Assembly (NCBI GenBank): GCA_031397815.1
Contig: JANNMJ010000100.1
Location: forward strand, 1-30,792
DNA: 30,792 nucleotides
From: JANNMJ01 sp031397815
GTDB taxonomy: Bacteria > Bacteroidota > Bacteroidia > Cytophagales > Hymenobacteraceae
Direction: 5' to 3'
Shown: in pieces, positions 8,036 through 16,594 of the stretch
Numbering within the stretch: position 1 is the stretch's first letter
Layout: every line of letters starts with the position of its first letter
Program-made: the position numbers and the translations under genes
Notes under the pieces: generated by a model
Told to the model about the DNA's origin: nothing
Databases searched by the model: none
What the model saw: only the letters and a program-made list of their open reading frames with translations

Positions 8036-9250
8036 CTATTCCACCACCAACCGGCGGGTAAAATGGCCGCACCGTACCAGATACAAGCCAGCGGTCAGGT
8101 CGCGCACATCGAGGGTAGCGGGCGCGACGGGGTAGCTCTGCACAAGCCGACCGTGGCTATCCACGACGGTGAGCGGGGCGGCGGGTACGCCCAACAAGCG
8201 CACCGACTCGGCGTGGACGGGGTTAGGCGTCAGGCTAAAGCCGCCAACGGGCACGATATCGGCCGCTCGGCCGGTCACTACACTGCCGGGAAGCTGCCAG
8301 AAATCGGTCAGGAACCCATCTGTATCCATATCAATGCCGCCGCCCACATACAGGGCGTTCTGCACGGCGAAAAATACCGGCACGGCCCGGCCCGCACCGG
8401 GGCCGGTAGACATGAAGGTGGTCCAGGTATCGGCGGTGGCGTCGTAGCGCAGCGTAGAGCGGGTTGGCGAAATCGGAAAAAAACTATTGATCCCCTCGGT
8501 TACAAAACCAAAGCCGCCGGTGGCCAGTGAGCTGCAATAGGCACGGGGGGTAGGCAGGTCGGCGCGGCGGAGCCACTGATTGGTGGTGGGGTCATAGCGC
8601 CATGTCTGCTGACCAAAGGTCAGGTTCCCGCCTGTTCCGGAACTCATTCCGCCGGCCACATAGCCGTAGCCGCCAAAGGCGAAAGCTGCTCCTATGCAGG
8701 TCTGCGGCGACGGGAACGTCGCGCGGGATGTCCACTGGTTGCTGGCAGGATCGTAGGCGTAAAAGTCAAAGAATGACTGACCAGCGTCAAAGTCCATCCC
8801 TCCGCCCACGTAGCCCGTCGAGCCAATGGCGAAACCGGCCGCGCCCAATCGGCCCGGCCCGGGCAGGGTGGCGCGGGCGCTCCACTGGTCGGTGGCGGGG
8901 TCGTAGCGCCACGTATCGGTCAGAAGCTGTGTCTGCGGTCCAGTGGTGAAAGGGGTGCCGCCCACCACGTAGGCCTGTCCGCCGAGTACGAACGTAGCCG
9001 CCACTGCGCGGCCCGTCGCCGGCAGCGCCGCCCGAGGAGTCCACTGGTCGGCAGCGGGGTCGTAGGCGTAGAGATCGGCGTAAGCCTGCTGATCGTCTTC
9101 GCCGCCACCCACATACGCCACTCCGTTGATGACGAATTGATAAACGCCAGCCCGGCCTAACACGGGATTGCGGGCCGTCCAAACCTGCGCCTGCGCGCGG
9201 TAGGCAAATAATAGCAGCGCCAGCGCGGCGAGCCAAGTAATACGGAGCAT
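8036..9250 (-). CDS. Secreted Kelch-repeat protein with T9SS type A sorting domain
   Basis: A 404-residue exported protein. The start at 9250 (MLRITWLAALALLLFAYRAQAQ) gives a clean signal peptide. About six Kelch blades follow to roughly residue 310, recognisable by repeated YDP-x-x-x-QW and GG-x-x-Y/GYVGGG motifs spaced about 50 residues apart, forming a predicted beta-propeller. The last 70 or so residues are a type IX sorting domain: FSLTPNP, a DSHGRLV strand and LTAGLYLVRCGHFTRRLVV at the end. The protein is therefore expected to cross the outer membrane and be surface attached or released. Kelch propellers bind proteins or sugars (some are oxidases), but no catalytic residues can be assigned. 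It is a single gene, with its own terminator, divergent from the double ddl. Confidence 0.92.
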   Translation of the reverse strand: MLRITWLAALALLLFAYRAQAQVWTARNPVLGRAGVYQFVINGVAYVGGGEDDQQAYADLYAYDPAADQWTPRAALPATGRAVAATFVLGGQAYVVGGTPFTTGPQTQLLTDTWRYDPATDQWSARATLPGPGRLGAAGFAIGSTGYVGGGMDFDAGQSFFDFYAYDPASNQWTSRATFPSPQTCIGAAFAFGGYGYVAGGMSSGTGGNLTFGQQTWRYDPTTNQWLRRADLPTPRAYCSSLATGGFGFVTEGINSFFPISPTRSTLRYDATADTWTTFMSTGPGAGRAVPVFFAVQNALYVGGGIDMDTDGFLTDFWQLPGSVVTGRAADIVPVGGFSLTPNPVHAESVRLLGVPAAPLTVVDSHGRLVQSYPVAPATLDVRDLTAGLYLVRCGHFTRRLVVE

Positions 9251-9279
9251 AGGGAAAGAGAAAAAGCTGAAAAGCGCAA

Positions 9280-9287
9280 CCAAATTA
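9280..9287 (-). promoter_or_regulatory. Weak -7 candidate for the Kelch gene (TAATTTGG)
   Basis: The minus strand reads TAATTTGG, an imperfect match to TAnnTTTG, 29 bases before the start. It is listed because the 104-base divergent region must hold a minus-strand promoter. Confidence 0.2.
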
Positions 9288-9317
9288 ATACCCTAAGCCC
9301 GGCCGTGCCTAGTAGAT

Positions 9318-9331
9318 GCGGCCTCGGCCGC
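9318..9331. promoter_or_regulatory. 14-bp inverted repeat just upstream of the ddl promoter
   Basis: GCGGCC-TC-GGCCGC is symmetrical and sits seven bases upstream of the TACCTTTG box. It would not be transcribed from that promoter, so an operator role is conceivable. High local GC makes chance plausible. Confidence 0.25.
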
Positions 9332-9338
9332 CCGCCGG

Positions 9339-9346
9339 TACCTTTG
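9339..9346 (+). promoter_or_regulatory. -7 promoter element for the ddl cluster (TACCTTTG)
   Basis: A full TAnnTTTG match ending eight bases before the chosen ATG at 9355. Transcription would begin at or within a few bases of the start codon. It also argues against the upstream in-frame ATG at 9316, which lies before the promoter. Confidence 0.6.
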
Positions 9347-9354
9347 CGCCCCTG

Positions 9355-12069
9355 ATGCTAAGAGTAGGAATCTTCTTCGGCGGCCCAAGCCGCGAGCGCG
9401 AAATCTCGTTTGCCGGTGGGCGCACCGTCTTCGACAACCTCGACAAGGCGCTGTTTGCCGCCGTGCCGATCTTCGTCGATTCGCTCGGCAACTTCATCCG
9501 TCTCGATTGGCAGTACCTCTATAAGGGCACCATCCGCGACTTTTACCCCGCTCCCGGCCTCGTGCCGCAGTTCGCGCCCCCTGAAGCCGCCGACGAGCCA
9601 TGGCAGGTGTACATCGAGTCGCTCGGCGCGCTTACGCACCACGAGCAGGATACGCTGGCGCGCGCCGTCGGCGAGCCGATTCAGCCGCGCGACTTCCGCG
9701 CCCTCTTCGATTTCGCCTTCCTCACCCTCCACGGCCCTTACGGCGAGGACGGCGCGATTCAGGGCGTCCTCGATTGGGCGGGAATCCCGTATTCCGGCGC
9801 CGGATTGCTGCCGTCGGCCATCGGCATCGATAAAATCGCGCAGAAGCAATTGCTGCAACGGATGGGCTTCGCGACGCCCGATTTCCGCACCGTCGGCCTC
9901 GACGAGTGGAATACGCCCGGCGCTCGTCCGGCCCTGTTGGCGCGGCTGCAAGCCGAAATCGGGCTGCCATTCGTCGTGAAGGCGCCGCATCAGGGGAGCA
10001 GCATCGGCGTGAGCGTCGTGCAGGACGAAGCCAGCTTCACGACGGCCATCAATCGCGCCTTCTTTCAGCTGGAACTCACCGCCGAAGAATGGTCGGCGCA
10101 CTCGGCAGAGCAGAAAAAGCACTTCGCCCGCGCCCTCGCCGACATCCGCAGCGGCATCGGCCTGCCCGTGCAGCTCGGCGAAGACGGGCCGATTATTCAT
10201 CATCCGGCGGCGTTGGCCGGGGCGTTGGATGCGGCGTTTAGCGCCACCGAAACCGTGCGCCTCCTCGCCCTCACCGACGCCGAAACCACGGTCCTCGTCG
10301 AGCGCTTCGTGCAGGGCCGTGAGTTCTCGTGCATCGTCATCGAAAAACCCGACGGTGAGCCGCTCGCCCTCCCGCCGACCGAAATTATCAAAGGGCAGGA
10401 GGTATTTGACTACCGCGCTAAATACCTACCCGGGATGGCGCGTAAAGTGACGCCCATCGAGCTGCCCGCCGCTGATATTCAGCGGATTCGGCAGCAGTGC
10501 CAAGAGCTTTTTCGGGCGTTCCAATTCTCGGTTTACGCGCGCTTGGACGGGTTTTATACCGCCGAAGGCGACATTTTCCTCAACGATCCGAACACGACGT
10601 CCGGGATGCTGCCAGCGTCGTTCTTCTTCCATCAGGCCGCCGAAATCGGGCTGAATCCGAGTCAGCTTATCACCACGATTATCCGCACATCGCTGGCGGC
10701 CCGTGCCCGCAACGGCAAAAAGGCGCACGCGCTGCGAACCCAGCTCGCGCGCCTCGACGCGGCGCTGGCCGATAAGCACGCCGCCGGCGACCAGCGTATT
10801 CCCGTGGCCGTAGTGCTCGGCGGATATTCTTCGGAGCGTCATATTTCCGTCGAATCGGGCCGGAATATTTATGAGAAGCTTGCCAGTAGCGCCAAATACC
10901 GGCCCGTGCCGGTGTTTTTGAGCGGCAGTAACGCCGATTGGCGCCTGCACGTGCTGCCGATCAACCTGCTGCTCAAGGATAACGCCGATGATATCCGCGA
11001 CCAGATTCTCCACGCCGAAGACGGCCACGGTCACCACCCTGTCCTCGACGCCATCGCCGCCGACGCCGCGCCGATCACCACGCAATTCGCCGGGCAGACG
11101 CAGCGGGCGCCCCGCCGAATTTCCCTCGACGAGCTGGCGCAGGAAGTAAAGGCCGTTTTCATCGCCCTGCACGGCCGCCCCGGCGAGGACGGCGCGTTGC
11201 AGCGCGAGCTGGAGCGCGTGGGGCTGCCGTACAACGGCTCCGGCGCCAACGCGTCGGCCGTCACCATCAATAAGTACGTCACGAACCAAACGCTGCGGCA
11301 GAACGGCATCCGCGTGGCCGATCATCAGCTCGTGACCCGCGCCGCTTGGGAAACCGATGCAGAAGCGTTTTACGCCGAAATCGAGCGAAATTTCGGCTAT
11401 CCGCTCATCGCCAAGCCCGCCGACGACGGCTGCTCATCGGCCGTGAAAAAGCTTGACAATCGCGCCGAGCTGGTCGCGTTTACGCGCCTAATCTTCCGCG
11501 AAACGCTCCCGCTCCCCGCCGCCGAATGTGCGACTTTGAAGCTTTCCCGTGGTGAAGAATTTCCGCAGAAAACCGAGTTCGTCATCGAGACGCTTATCGG
11601 GCCGGAAGGGGCGCGGCATTTCCTTGAAATCACGGGCGGGCTGCTCACGCACTACCTGCCGGACGGCGGAATTGCGTACGAGATATTCGAAGCCAGCGAG
11701 GCGCTCGCGACGGGTTCCGTCCTGAGTCTGGAAGAGAAATTCTTAGCCGGAGAAGGCCAGAATATTACCCCGGCCCGGTACGCACCGGAATCGGCGGAGC
11801 GCCAGCGGATTTCGGAGGAAGTGAAGCGAGAGCTGCGCCGTGTGGCTGAAATTCTGCACGTCGAGGGCTATGCGCGCATCGATGCCTTTGTGCGGGTCCG
11901 CGATTCGGGGGCGGTTGAGGTGATTATTATCGAAGTCAACTCGCTGCCCGGCATGACGCCCGCGACGTGCATTTTCCACCAAACCGCGCTCGCCGGTTAT
12001 TCGCCCTACGAGTTTATCGACCAGATTCTCGAATTCGGCGCGCATCGGCTGACAGCCAGCCGCACGTAA
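9355..12069 (+). CDS. Tandem (double) D-alanine--D-alanine ligase, two ATP-grasp units fused
   Basis: A 904-residue cytoplasmic protein, more than twice the usual Ddl length of 300-370. Two complete Ddl-like ATP-grasp units are joined head to tail. Unit 1 (1-about 460) shows GGPSREREIS (Glu14), HGPYGEDG (126-133), GSSIGVS (214-220), KYL (Lys356-Tyr357) and NDPNTTSGM (410-418). Unit 2 (about 482-904) shows GGYSSERHIS (Glu494), HGRPGEDG (606-613), GCSSAVKK (692-699), EKFLAGEGQ (794-802) and EVNSLPG (860-866). Unit 1 keeps the usual Ser/Gly loop and KY but has Asp for the metal-binding Glu (D-P-N). Unit 2 keeps E-V-N but has altered Ser-loop residues and KF in place of KY. The expected role is making D-Ala-D-Ala (or a related dipeptide) for peptidoglycan. 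The start at 9355 follows the promoter box. The PASTA gene follows after 60 bases. Confidence 0.93.
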   Translation: MLRVGIFFGGPSREREISFAGGRTVFDNLDKALFAAVPIFVDSLGNFIRLDWQYLYKGTIRDFYPAPGLVPQFAPPEAADEPWQVYIESLGALTHHEQDTLARAVGEPIQPRDFRALFDFAFLTLHGPYGEDGAIQGVLDWAGIPYSGAGLLPSAIGIDKIAQKQLLQRMGFATPDFRTVGLDEWNTPGARPALLARLQAEIGLPFVVKAPHQGSSIGVSVVQDEASFTTAINRAFFQLELTAEEWSAHSAEQKKHFARALADIRSGIGLPVQLGEDGPIIHHPAALAGALDAAFSATETVRLLALTDAETTVLVERFVQGREFSCIVIEKPDGEPLALPPTEIIKGQEVFDYRAKYLPGMARKVTPIELPAADIQRIRQQCQELFRAFQFSVYARLDGFYTAEGDIFLNDPNTTSGMLPASFFFHQAAEIGLNPSQLITTIIRTSLAARARNGKKAHALRTQLARLDAALADKHAAGDQRIPVAVVLGGYSSERHISVESGRNIYEKLASSAKYRPVPVFLSGSNADWRLHVLPINLLLKDNADDIRDQILHAEDGHGHHPVLDAIAADAAPITTQFAGQTQRAPRRISLDELAQEVKAVFIALHGRPGEDGALQRELERVGLPYNGSGANASAVTINKYVTNQTLRQNGIRVADHQLVTRAAWETDAEAFYAEIERNFGYPLIAKPADDGCSSAVKKLDNRAELVAFTRLIFRETLPLPAAECATLKLSRGEEFPQKTEFVIETLIGPEGARHFLEITGGLLTHYLPDGGIAYEIFEASEALATGSVLSLEEKFLAGEGQNITPARYAPESAERQRISEEVKRELRRVAEILHVEGYARIDAFVRVRDSGAVEVIIIEVNSLPGMTPATCIFHQTALAGYSPYEFIDQILEFGAHRLTASRT

Positions 12070-12129
12070 GCCTCGCCGCTTGCGCCGCTGCCCGTTGTCG
12101 GATTATTTAATTGATTGTTATTGATTCCC

Positions 12130-12945
12130 GTGAAAGCCCACACCGCCTTCGACGTATTCAAACACCTAGCGCTCGTCGGGCTGACGGCCGTGGTGTTGCT
12201 GTTAATCTTCTTCTTCGGCTATCTCCCTTGGACCACGAACCACGGCGAAACCATCGCCGTCCCGAAGGTGATGGGGATGCGCCTCGCCCAAGTCGAGGAT
12301 TTCCTCGATGACCATTCGCTCCGCTATTACGTGCAGGATTCGACGTATGAGCCCGATGTGCCGCCGCACACCGTCCTCGCGCAGGACCCGGCGCCGGGCG
12401 CCCGCGTCAAGGAAAACCGGAAGATTTACCTGACCGTCTCGATGCAGACCGCGCCGATGGTGGCGATGCCGAAACTGCTCGATTTGTCGCTGAAAACGGC
12501 CACGATTACGCTCCAGAACCTCGGCATGACGCTCGGGCAGGTCACCACTGTTCCGGATTTGCAGCAGAACGCCGTGCTGAAACAGCAGGTCGGCGGGCGC
12601 GATGTGAAGCCCGGTCAGCAGATTCCTAAGAACTCGGTCATCGATCTAGTGGTCGGCGACGGGCAGGGCAACAACGAGTTTACCCTTGATAACGTGGTCG
12701 GTCAGCCCTACGACGAGGTGCGGATTATGCTCCAAGGGCAGGGCTTGCAGGTAGGCAGCGTGATTTATCAGCCCAACGGCAGCGGCGAGGCGGGCACTGT
12801 CCAGCGCCAGCGCCCAACGGCGGGCACGCAAGTCCGCACGGGTCAGCTAGTTGACCTCTGGGTCAGCGGTTCCGACCCCAACGGCGACGCCGCCACGCAA
12901 GACGCCGGGGACAGCGACGCGGATATTCCGCCGGCAGATGAATAA
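12130..12945 (+). CDS. Membrane-anchored protein with three PASTA domains
   Basis: A 271-residue protein starting at GTG 12130 (MKAHTAFDVF). TTG codons at 12115 and 12121 are the only alternatives, and no ATG is available. One membrane helix (about 13-31) is preceded by a short cytoplasmic end, placing the rest in the periplasm. Three PASTA domains follow: about 40-104 (VPKVMGM...VLAQDPAPGARV), 109-176 (MPKLLDLS...VKPGQQI) and 182-250 (LDNVVGQPYDEV...QRQRPTAGTQV). An acidic, disordered tail of about 20 residues ends the protein. PASTA domains elsewhere bind muropeptide or sit on Ser/Thr kinases and penicillin-binding proteins; no kinase or transpeptidase is attached here. Its place 60 bases after the double ddl suggests a cell-wall role. 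This pairing, as I recall, is common in Bacteroidota. Confidence 0.93.
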   Translation: MKAHTAFDVFKHLALVGLTAVVLLLIFFFGYLPWTTNHGETIAVPKVMGMRLAQVEDFLDDHSLRYYVQDSTYEPDVPPHTVLAQDPAPGARVKENRKIYLTVSMQTAPMVAMPKLLDLSLKTATITLQNLGMTLGQVTTVPDLQQNAVLKQQVGGRDVKPGQQIPKNSVIDLVVGDGQGNNEFTLDNVVGQPYDEVRIMLQGQGLQVGSVIYQPNGSGEAGTVQRQRPTAGTQVRTGQLVDLWVSGSDPNGDAATQDAGDSDADIPPADE

Positions 12946-12991
12946 AACGGCGCGAAGCAGCGTTAGCCCGCCCAATAGCCGTCTTCTGTTT

Positions 12992-14920
12992 ATGAGCCTA
13001 CTATTTCCCGCTTTGCGTCCAGCCCGCCTGCCGCGCCGCGCCCTCTTCCTGTCGTTGCCGCTGACGGTGGCGCTCACGCTGCCCGCGAGCTTCACAGCCA
13101 CGGCGCAAATGGGCCGTCCGCTCACCGCCGACCCCGGGCGTGCACCCCAAGCGCGGCCTGCGCAAGCAGCAGCGATGCAGCGCACGACCGCGCTCAGCCT
13201 ACCGTTTTTCGACGATTTCGCGAACGACGCGACCGGCCCGCAACCCAACCCTACGCTCTGGGAAACCGCTGGCGGCGCTTACCGCAACGACCGGTTCGCG
13301 CTGCGTCCGCCGTCGCGCGGGGTCGTCAGCTTCGACGGCCTCAACACCTACGGCGTGGCGTACGGCAGCGGCATCGGTAACACCGATACCCTCGCGTCGC
13401 AACCCATCGACCTTGTGGGCCAGTCGAGCGTCGTGCTCAGCTTTTGGTGGCAGCGCGGGGGCGTCGGGGGTAACGATTTGGCGCCGGGCACCACCTCGCA
13501 GCTGATTCTGGAATTCGACGACGGTACCGGCTTCTGGACCAACGTCTGGCAGCGGAACGGCAACGGCCTCACCACGGCCTTCCAGCAGGCGTTCGTGGCG
13601 GTCGACCCGCTGTATGTGTCGGCGAATTTCCGGTTCCGATTCCGCAGTCGCGGCACCCGCCTCAGCACCGACGATTTGTGGAGCATCGATTACGTGGAGC
13701 TTGACGCCAACCGGCAGCCGCAGCCAGGCTCGATTCGCGATGCCGCGTTCAGTAAAACGCTGAATTCCAGCCTGAAGCCGTATACGGCGCTGCCGGTCTG
13801 GCAATTCAACGCCGCCGCCTCGCAGCCAGCGCTTTTCACCGACGTTCTGCGCACCACCCTCAACAACCTCAACCCCGACGTCAACGGCATCCCGACGCCG
13901 CTCGCCGTCGAAGGCAAGTTCACGGTGGCCGATGAGGCGTCGGGCGTGTCGCTCGCGACGCATAACTTCTTCACGACCTCGCTCGTCCTGCCGACCGCGA
14001 CGCTCAACCAGCCCGTCGAGGCGCCGTTCGCGAGTGCCTTGCCCAGCGGCGCCATTCCGTTATCGGCTGATTACAAGACCCTAACGGCCACGTTGGCGCT
14101 CGTGAGCGGCGAGCAGGTGCCCGCTACGCGTTACAACGACACCATCCGGCAAACCACCGCTCTGCGCGACTATTACGCCTACGACGACGGCACCGCCGAA
14201 TTCGCCCTTTTCCTGCCCGGCAGCGTCACGGCGCCCGGTGCCGCCGCGCTTTCCTTCGACACGAACGTGCCCGACCAGGTTGCCGGCGTCGAGGTTTATC
14301 TGGCCGGTGACCTGCCGACGGGCCTGCCGCTTTTCGTCGATGTTTGGGCCGATGATGGCGGCAAGCCCGCTGCCACTCCGCTGATTCGCCAAGCTTTTAC
14401 GGTGCCTCCGGATTCGATTCTGCGGACGCTCGGGCGGTGGTGGCGCGTGCGGCTGCCAACTCCGGTATCGGTGAATGGCCGGTTTTACGCGGGGTACAGC
14501 CAGCCGCTCAACAGCGGGATCGTCACGATTGGCTGGGACCTCAGCGACTCGCTTTCCACGAGCCAATACTTCTTCCGCGCCCGCACCGATCCGTGGCAGC
14601 TTGCGGCGGTAAAAGGCGCGATGATTCGGCCTCACATGAACAACAACGGCCTTTTGGCGGCGCCGAAAGACCTCGTTTCAGAACCCAAAATTGATGTCTT
14701 CCCGAACCCCGTCAGCGCCAGCGAAGGCGCCGCGAGCGTTCAGCTCCGGGGCGAGTTCCGGGAAGCGGTTTTGGTCGATGTTTTGGGTCGACCCGTGCGC
14801 ACGGTGCCTGCTGGTGCCACCTCCCTGAGCGTGCGTGATTTGGCGCCGGGCGTTTATTTACTGCAATTCCGCACGGCTGCCGGTGCCGTGAGCACGCGGC
14901 GGCTCGCGGTCGGCCGCTAA
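12992..14920 (+). CDS. Large secreted protein with T9SS type A sorting domain
   Basis: A 642-residue exported protein. The start at 12992 (MSLLFPALRPARLPRRALF) gives a long basic n-region and a hydrophobic core ending near ASFTATAQ. An alternative ATG at 12938 would overlap the PASTA stop and put 18 polar residues before the signal peptide. The first part (about 70-240) resembles a secreted jelly-roll or MAM-like region (FFDDFAND, SFDGLNTYGVAYG, VVLSFWWQRGG). The middle has beta-rich segments with YYAYDDGTAEF (near 390) as seen in other Bacteroidota secreted proteins. The last 75 residues are the sorting domain (IDVFPNPVSA, VDVLGRPVRTV, LAPGVYLLQF). No enzyme motif is recognised. It begins 46 bases after the PASTA gene and is probably in the same transcript. 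Confidence 0.9.
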   Translation: MSLLFPALRPARLPRRALFLSLPLTVALTLPASFTATAQMGRPLTADPGRAPQARPAQAAAMQRTTALSLPFFDDFANDATGPQPNPTLWETAGGAYRNDRFALRPPSRGVVSFDGLNTYGVAYGSGIGNTDTLASQPIDLVGQSSVVLSFWWQRGGVGGNDLAPGTTSQLILEFDDGTGFWTNVWQRNGNGLTTAFQQAFVAVDPLYVSANFRFRFRSRGTRLSTDDLWSIDYVELDANRQPQPGSIRDAAFSKTLNSSLKPYTALPVWQFNAAASQPALFTDVLRTTLNNLNPDVNGIPTPLAVEGKFTVADEASGVSLATHNFFTTSLVLPTATLNQPVEAPFASALPSGAIPLSADYKTLTATLALVSGEQVPATRYNDTIRQTTALRDYYAYDDGTAEFALFLPGSVTAPGAAALSFDTNVPDQVAGVEVYLAGDLPTGLPLFVDVWADDGGKPAATPLIRQAFTVPPDSILRTLGRWWRVRLPTPVSVNGRFYAGYSQPLNSGIVTIGWDLSDSLSTSQYFFRARTDPWQLAAVKGAMIRPHMNNNGLLAAPKDLVSEPKIDVFPNPVSASEGAASVQLRGEFREAVLVDVLGRPVRTVPAGATSLSVRDLAPGVYLLQFRTAAGAVSTRRLAVGR

Positions 14921-15023
14921 CGTTACCGTGCCGACTCCGCCCAACGTGCGCGCCAAGCTGAGCGGCCTCTACCGCGCCGTAAAGCTCCATTTTCGAGTTT
15001 CGTTTTTCTCACCAATCCCCTCC

Positions 15024-15329
15024 ATGACTGCCCCCGATATCACCGCTGCCGACCTGAAAGACCGCCTCGCCACCGGCGAAAAACCCTTCATTATCGACGT
15101 TCGCGAACCGTGGGAACACGAGCAGAACCAGCTGCCCACCGAAACGCGCAACATCCCGCTCGGCTCCCTCCCGGATTCCCTCGATACCCTCGCCGATTAC
15201 CACGACGAGGAAGTCATCGTGCATTGTCGGTCGGGAGCGCGCTCGGCCACGGCCAAGGCGTTCTTGCAGCAGCAGGGCTTCACCAACGTGCGCAATCTGC
15301 TCGGGGGTATCGTCGCGTATCAGGCGTAA
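15024..15329 (+). CDS. Single-domain rhodanese-like protein
   Basis: A 101-residue single rhodanese domain. The start at 15024 (MTAPDITAADL) is preferred over in-frame upstream codons because the domain begins right after it. IIDVREPWEHE (23-33) is the conserved first motif, and HCRSGARS places the active cysteine at 68 in the CRSGAR loop expected to carry a persulfide. LLGGIVAYQA ends the domain in the usual way. Such small cytoplasmic proteins move sulfane sulfur; the acceptor is unknown. It lies 103 bases after the T9SS cargo gene; a CATTTTCG string at 14988-14995 is a weak internal promoter candidate. Confidence 0.94.
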   Translation: MTAPDITAADLKDRLATGEKPFIIDVREPWEHEQNQLPTETRNIPLGSLPDSLDTLADYHDEEVIVHCRSGARSATAKAFLQQQGFTNVRNLLGGIVAYQA

Positions 15330-15391
15330 GCTGACACGAGCTTCAGGTTCACCTTCAGAAGCGGAATCTGCCTAGCGCTCCGTAAAACAGT

Positions 15392-15441
15392 CGAAGCCGC
15401 TCCGTATTCAGTTTGAATCAGGCTGATGCGGGGCGGCTTCG
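15392..15441. terminator. Hairpin between convergent rhodanese and protease genes
   Basis: CGAAGCCGCTCCG (15392-15404) pairs with CGGGGCGGCTTCG (15429-15441) with one G-U wobble. The inner segment can form a further small stem (ATTC with GAAT). T-runs on either side are weak, but its position between two converging genes suits a bidirectional terminator. Confidence 0.55.
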
Positions 15442-15466
15442 TTATGTTCGGGCGTTACTGCGTCAG

Positions 15467-16594
15467 TTACACGAACGGGCTGGGCGCGAAACACAGCACC
15501 AGCAGCCCAATCGCGAACCACCCGACCGCCCGCCGCCGCCAATCGAGCGGGGCGTCTTGCGGCGCCGGGGGATGCACGATGCCCACGCCACGGGCCAGCA
15601 GGAGCGCCAGCAACAGCCAGCCCGGTTGGCCTTCCAGCGACGGAAACGCGGCTTTCAGACCCACTTGAAGCGCCAGCATAGCCACGGCAATCAACAGCGC
15701 GCCCCGTACGGTGGGCACGGCTGGTCGTGCCAGCACGAATAAGTAGAGCACGTAAAGCGGCACTTCCCACGCCAGCATCATCGGCTCGGCGGTGAGGTCG
15801 ATGAGGCCCAGCCCGGCGTAGGCCACCAAGCCCGCGTACGCCAGGATGCTCAAGCGCGCCGCGCGCCCGTAGCCCAGCAAGCCATACAGCACATGGCCGC
15901 CGTCGAGCTGCCCAATCGGCAAGAGGTTGAGCGCGGTGAAGAAGGCGCCCATATAACCCGCCAACACCAGCGGCTGCCGCGTCAGCGATGCGTGGACGAA
16001 GCTCGGGACGTGAAGCGCGCGTTCGAGCAGGTCGAGCAGGAGATTATGGCCAATCTGAAGCCCTTCCGGCGGGGGCGCCGGGAGAATGCGCGGCAGCGTC
16101 GCTAAAGCCACCATCAGCAGCGGCAACAGAATCACAAAGCCCGCCAACGGCCCCGCAACGCCAATATCGAAGTACTCGCGTCGCGAAAACACCCGGTCTT
16201 TAATCCGGATCACCGCGCCCACCGTGCCGATGCCGGGCGCAAAACCGAGATAAAACGGTAGGTAAAACGGCCAGCTCGTGCGGATGCCGTAGTAGCGCGC
16301 CGTCAGGAAGTGCCCCATCTCGTGAACGGTCAACACGGTCAGGAACGGCACTGAAAACCACAAGCCGTCAAGTACTTGCGACAGCGTCAGCCAGCCGGTC
16401 CACCGGAAATCGAGGTTGCCGTTTACGAAGAGCAGATGCTGATGAATCCACTCGGCCCCGGCCACGGTGGTGGTGATGAGGGTCAGCAGGAACAGGCCGC
16501 CGTGCAGCGCTATCGGGCGCCACGGGGGCACGTCGCGCGGGTCATGCTCCAGCGTGGTGGGAAGGGTTACAACGTCGTCGTTAGGCAGACTCAT
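15467..16594 (-). CDS. Site-2 protease-like M50 membrane metalloprotease
   Basis: A 375-residue multi-pass membrane protein. The zinc site HEMGH (91-95) lies in a membrane helix, and the third metal ligand is Asp231 in NLLPIGQLDGGH (223-234). These are the two signatures of the S2P/M50 family of intramembrane proteases. There are about eight hydrophobic segments, including one before the catalytic region (29-46) and several after residue 245. The layout without a PDZ domain and with FYLPFYLGFAPGIGTVGAVIRI is like the EGY/S2P group rather than RseP. Substrates are unknown, and no anti-sigma factor gene is near. The ATG overlaps the end of the HAD gene by 14 bases, so the two are probably translated from one mRNA. 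Confidence 0.93.
   Translation of the reverse strand: MSLPNDDVVTLPTTLEHDPRDVPPWRPIALHGGLFLLTLITTTVAGAEWIHQHLLFVNGNLDFRWTGWLTLSQVLDGLWFSVPFLTVLTVHEMGHFLTARYYGIRTSWPFYLPFYLGFAPGIGTVGAVIRIKDRVFSRREYFDIGVAGPLAGFVILLPLLMVALATLPRILPAPPPEGLQIGHNLLLDLLERALHVPSFVHASLTRQPLVLAGYMGAFFTALNLLPIGQLDGGHVLYGLLGYGRAARLSILAYAGLVAYAGLGLIDLTAEPMMLAWEVPLYVLYLFVLARPAVPTVRGALLIAVAMLALQVGLKAAFPSLEGQPGWLLLALLLARGVGIVHPPAPQDAPLDWRRRAVGWFAIGLLVLCFAPSPFV

Noticed and set aside
9316..9354. Upstream ATG extension of the double ddl
   Set aside because: It lies before the -7 box at 9339-9346, so would not be transcribed from it, and the family N-terminus begins at MLRVGIFFGG.
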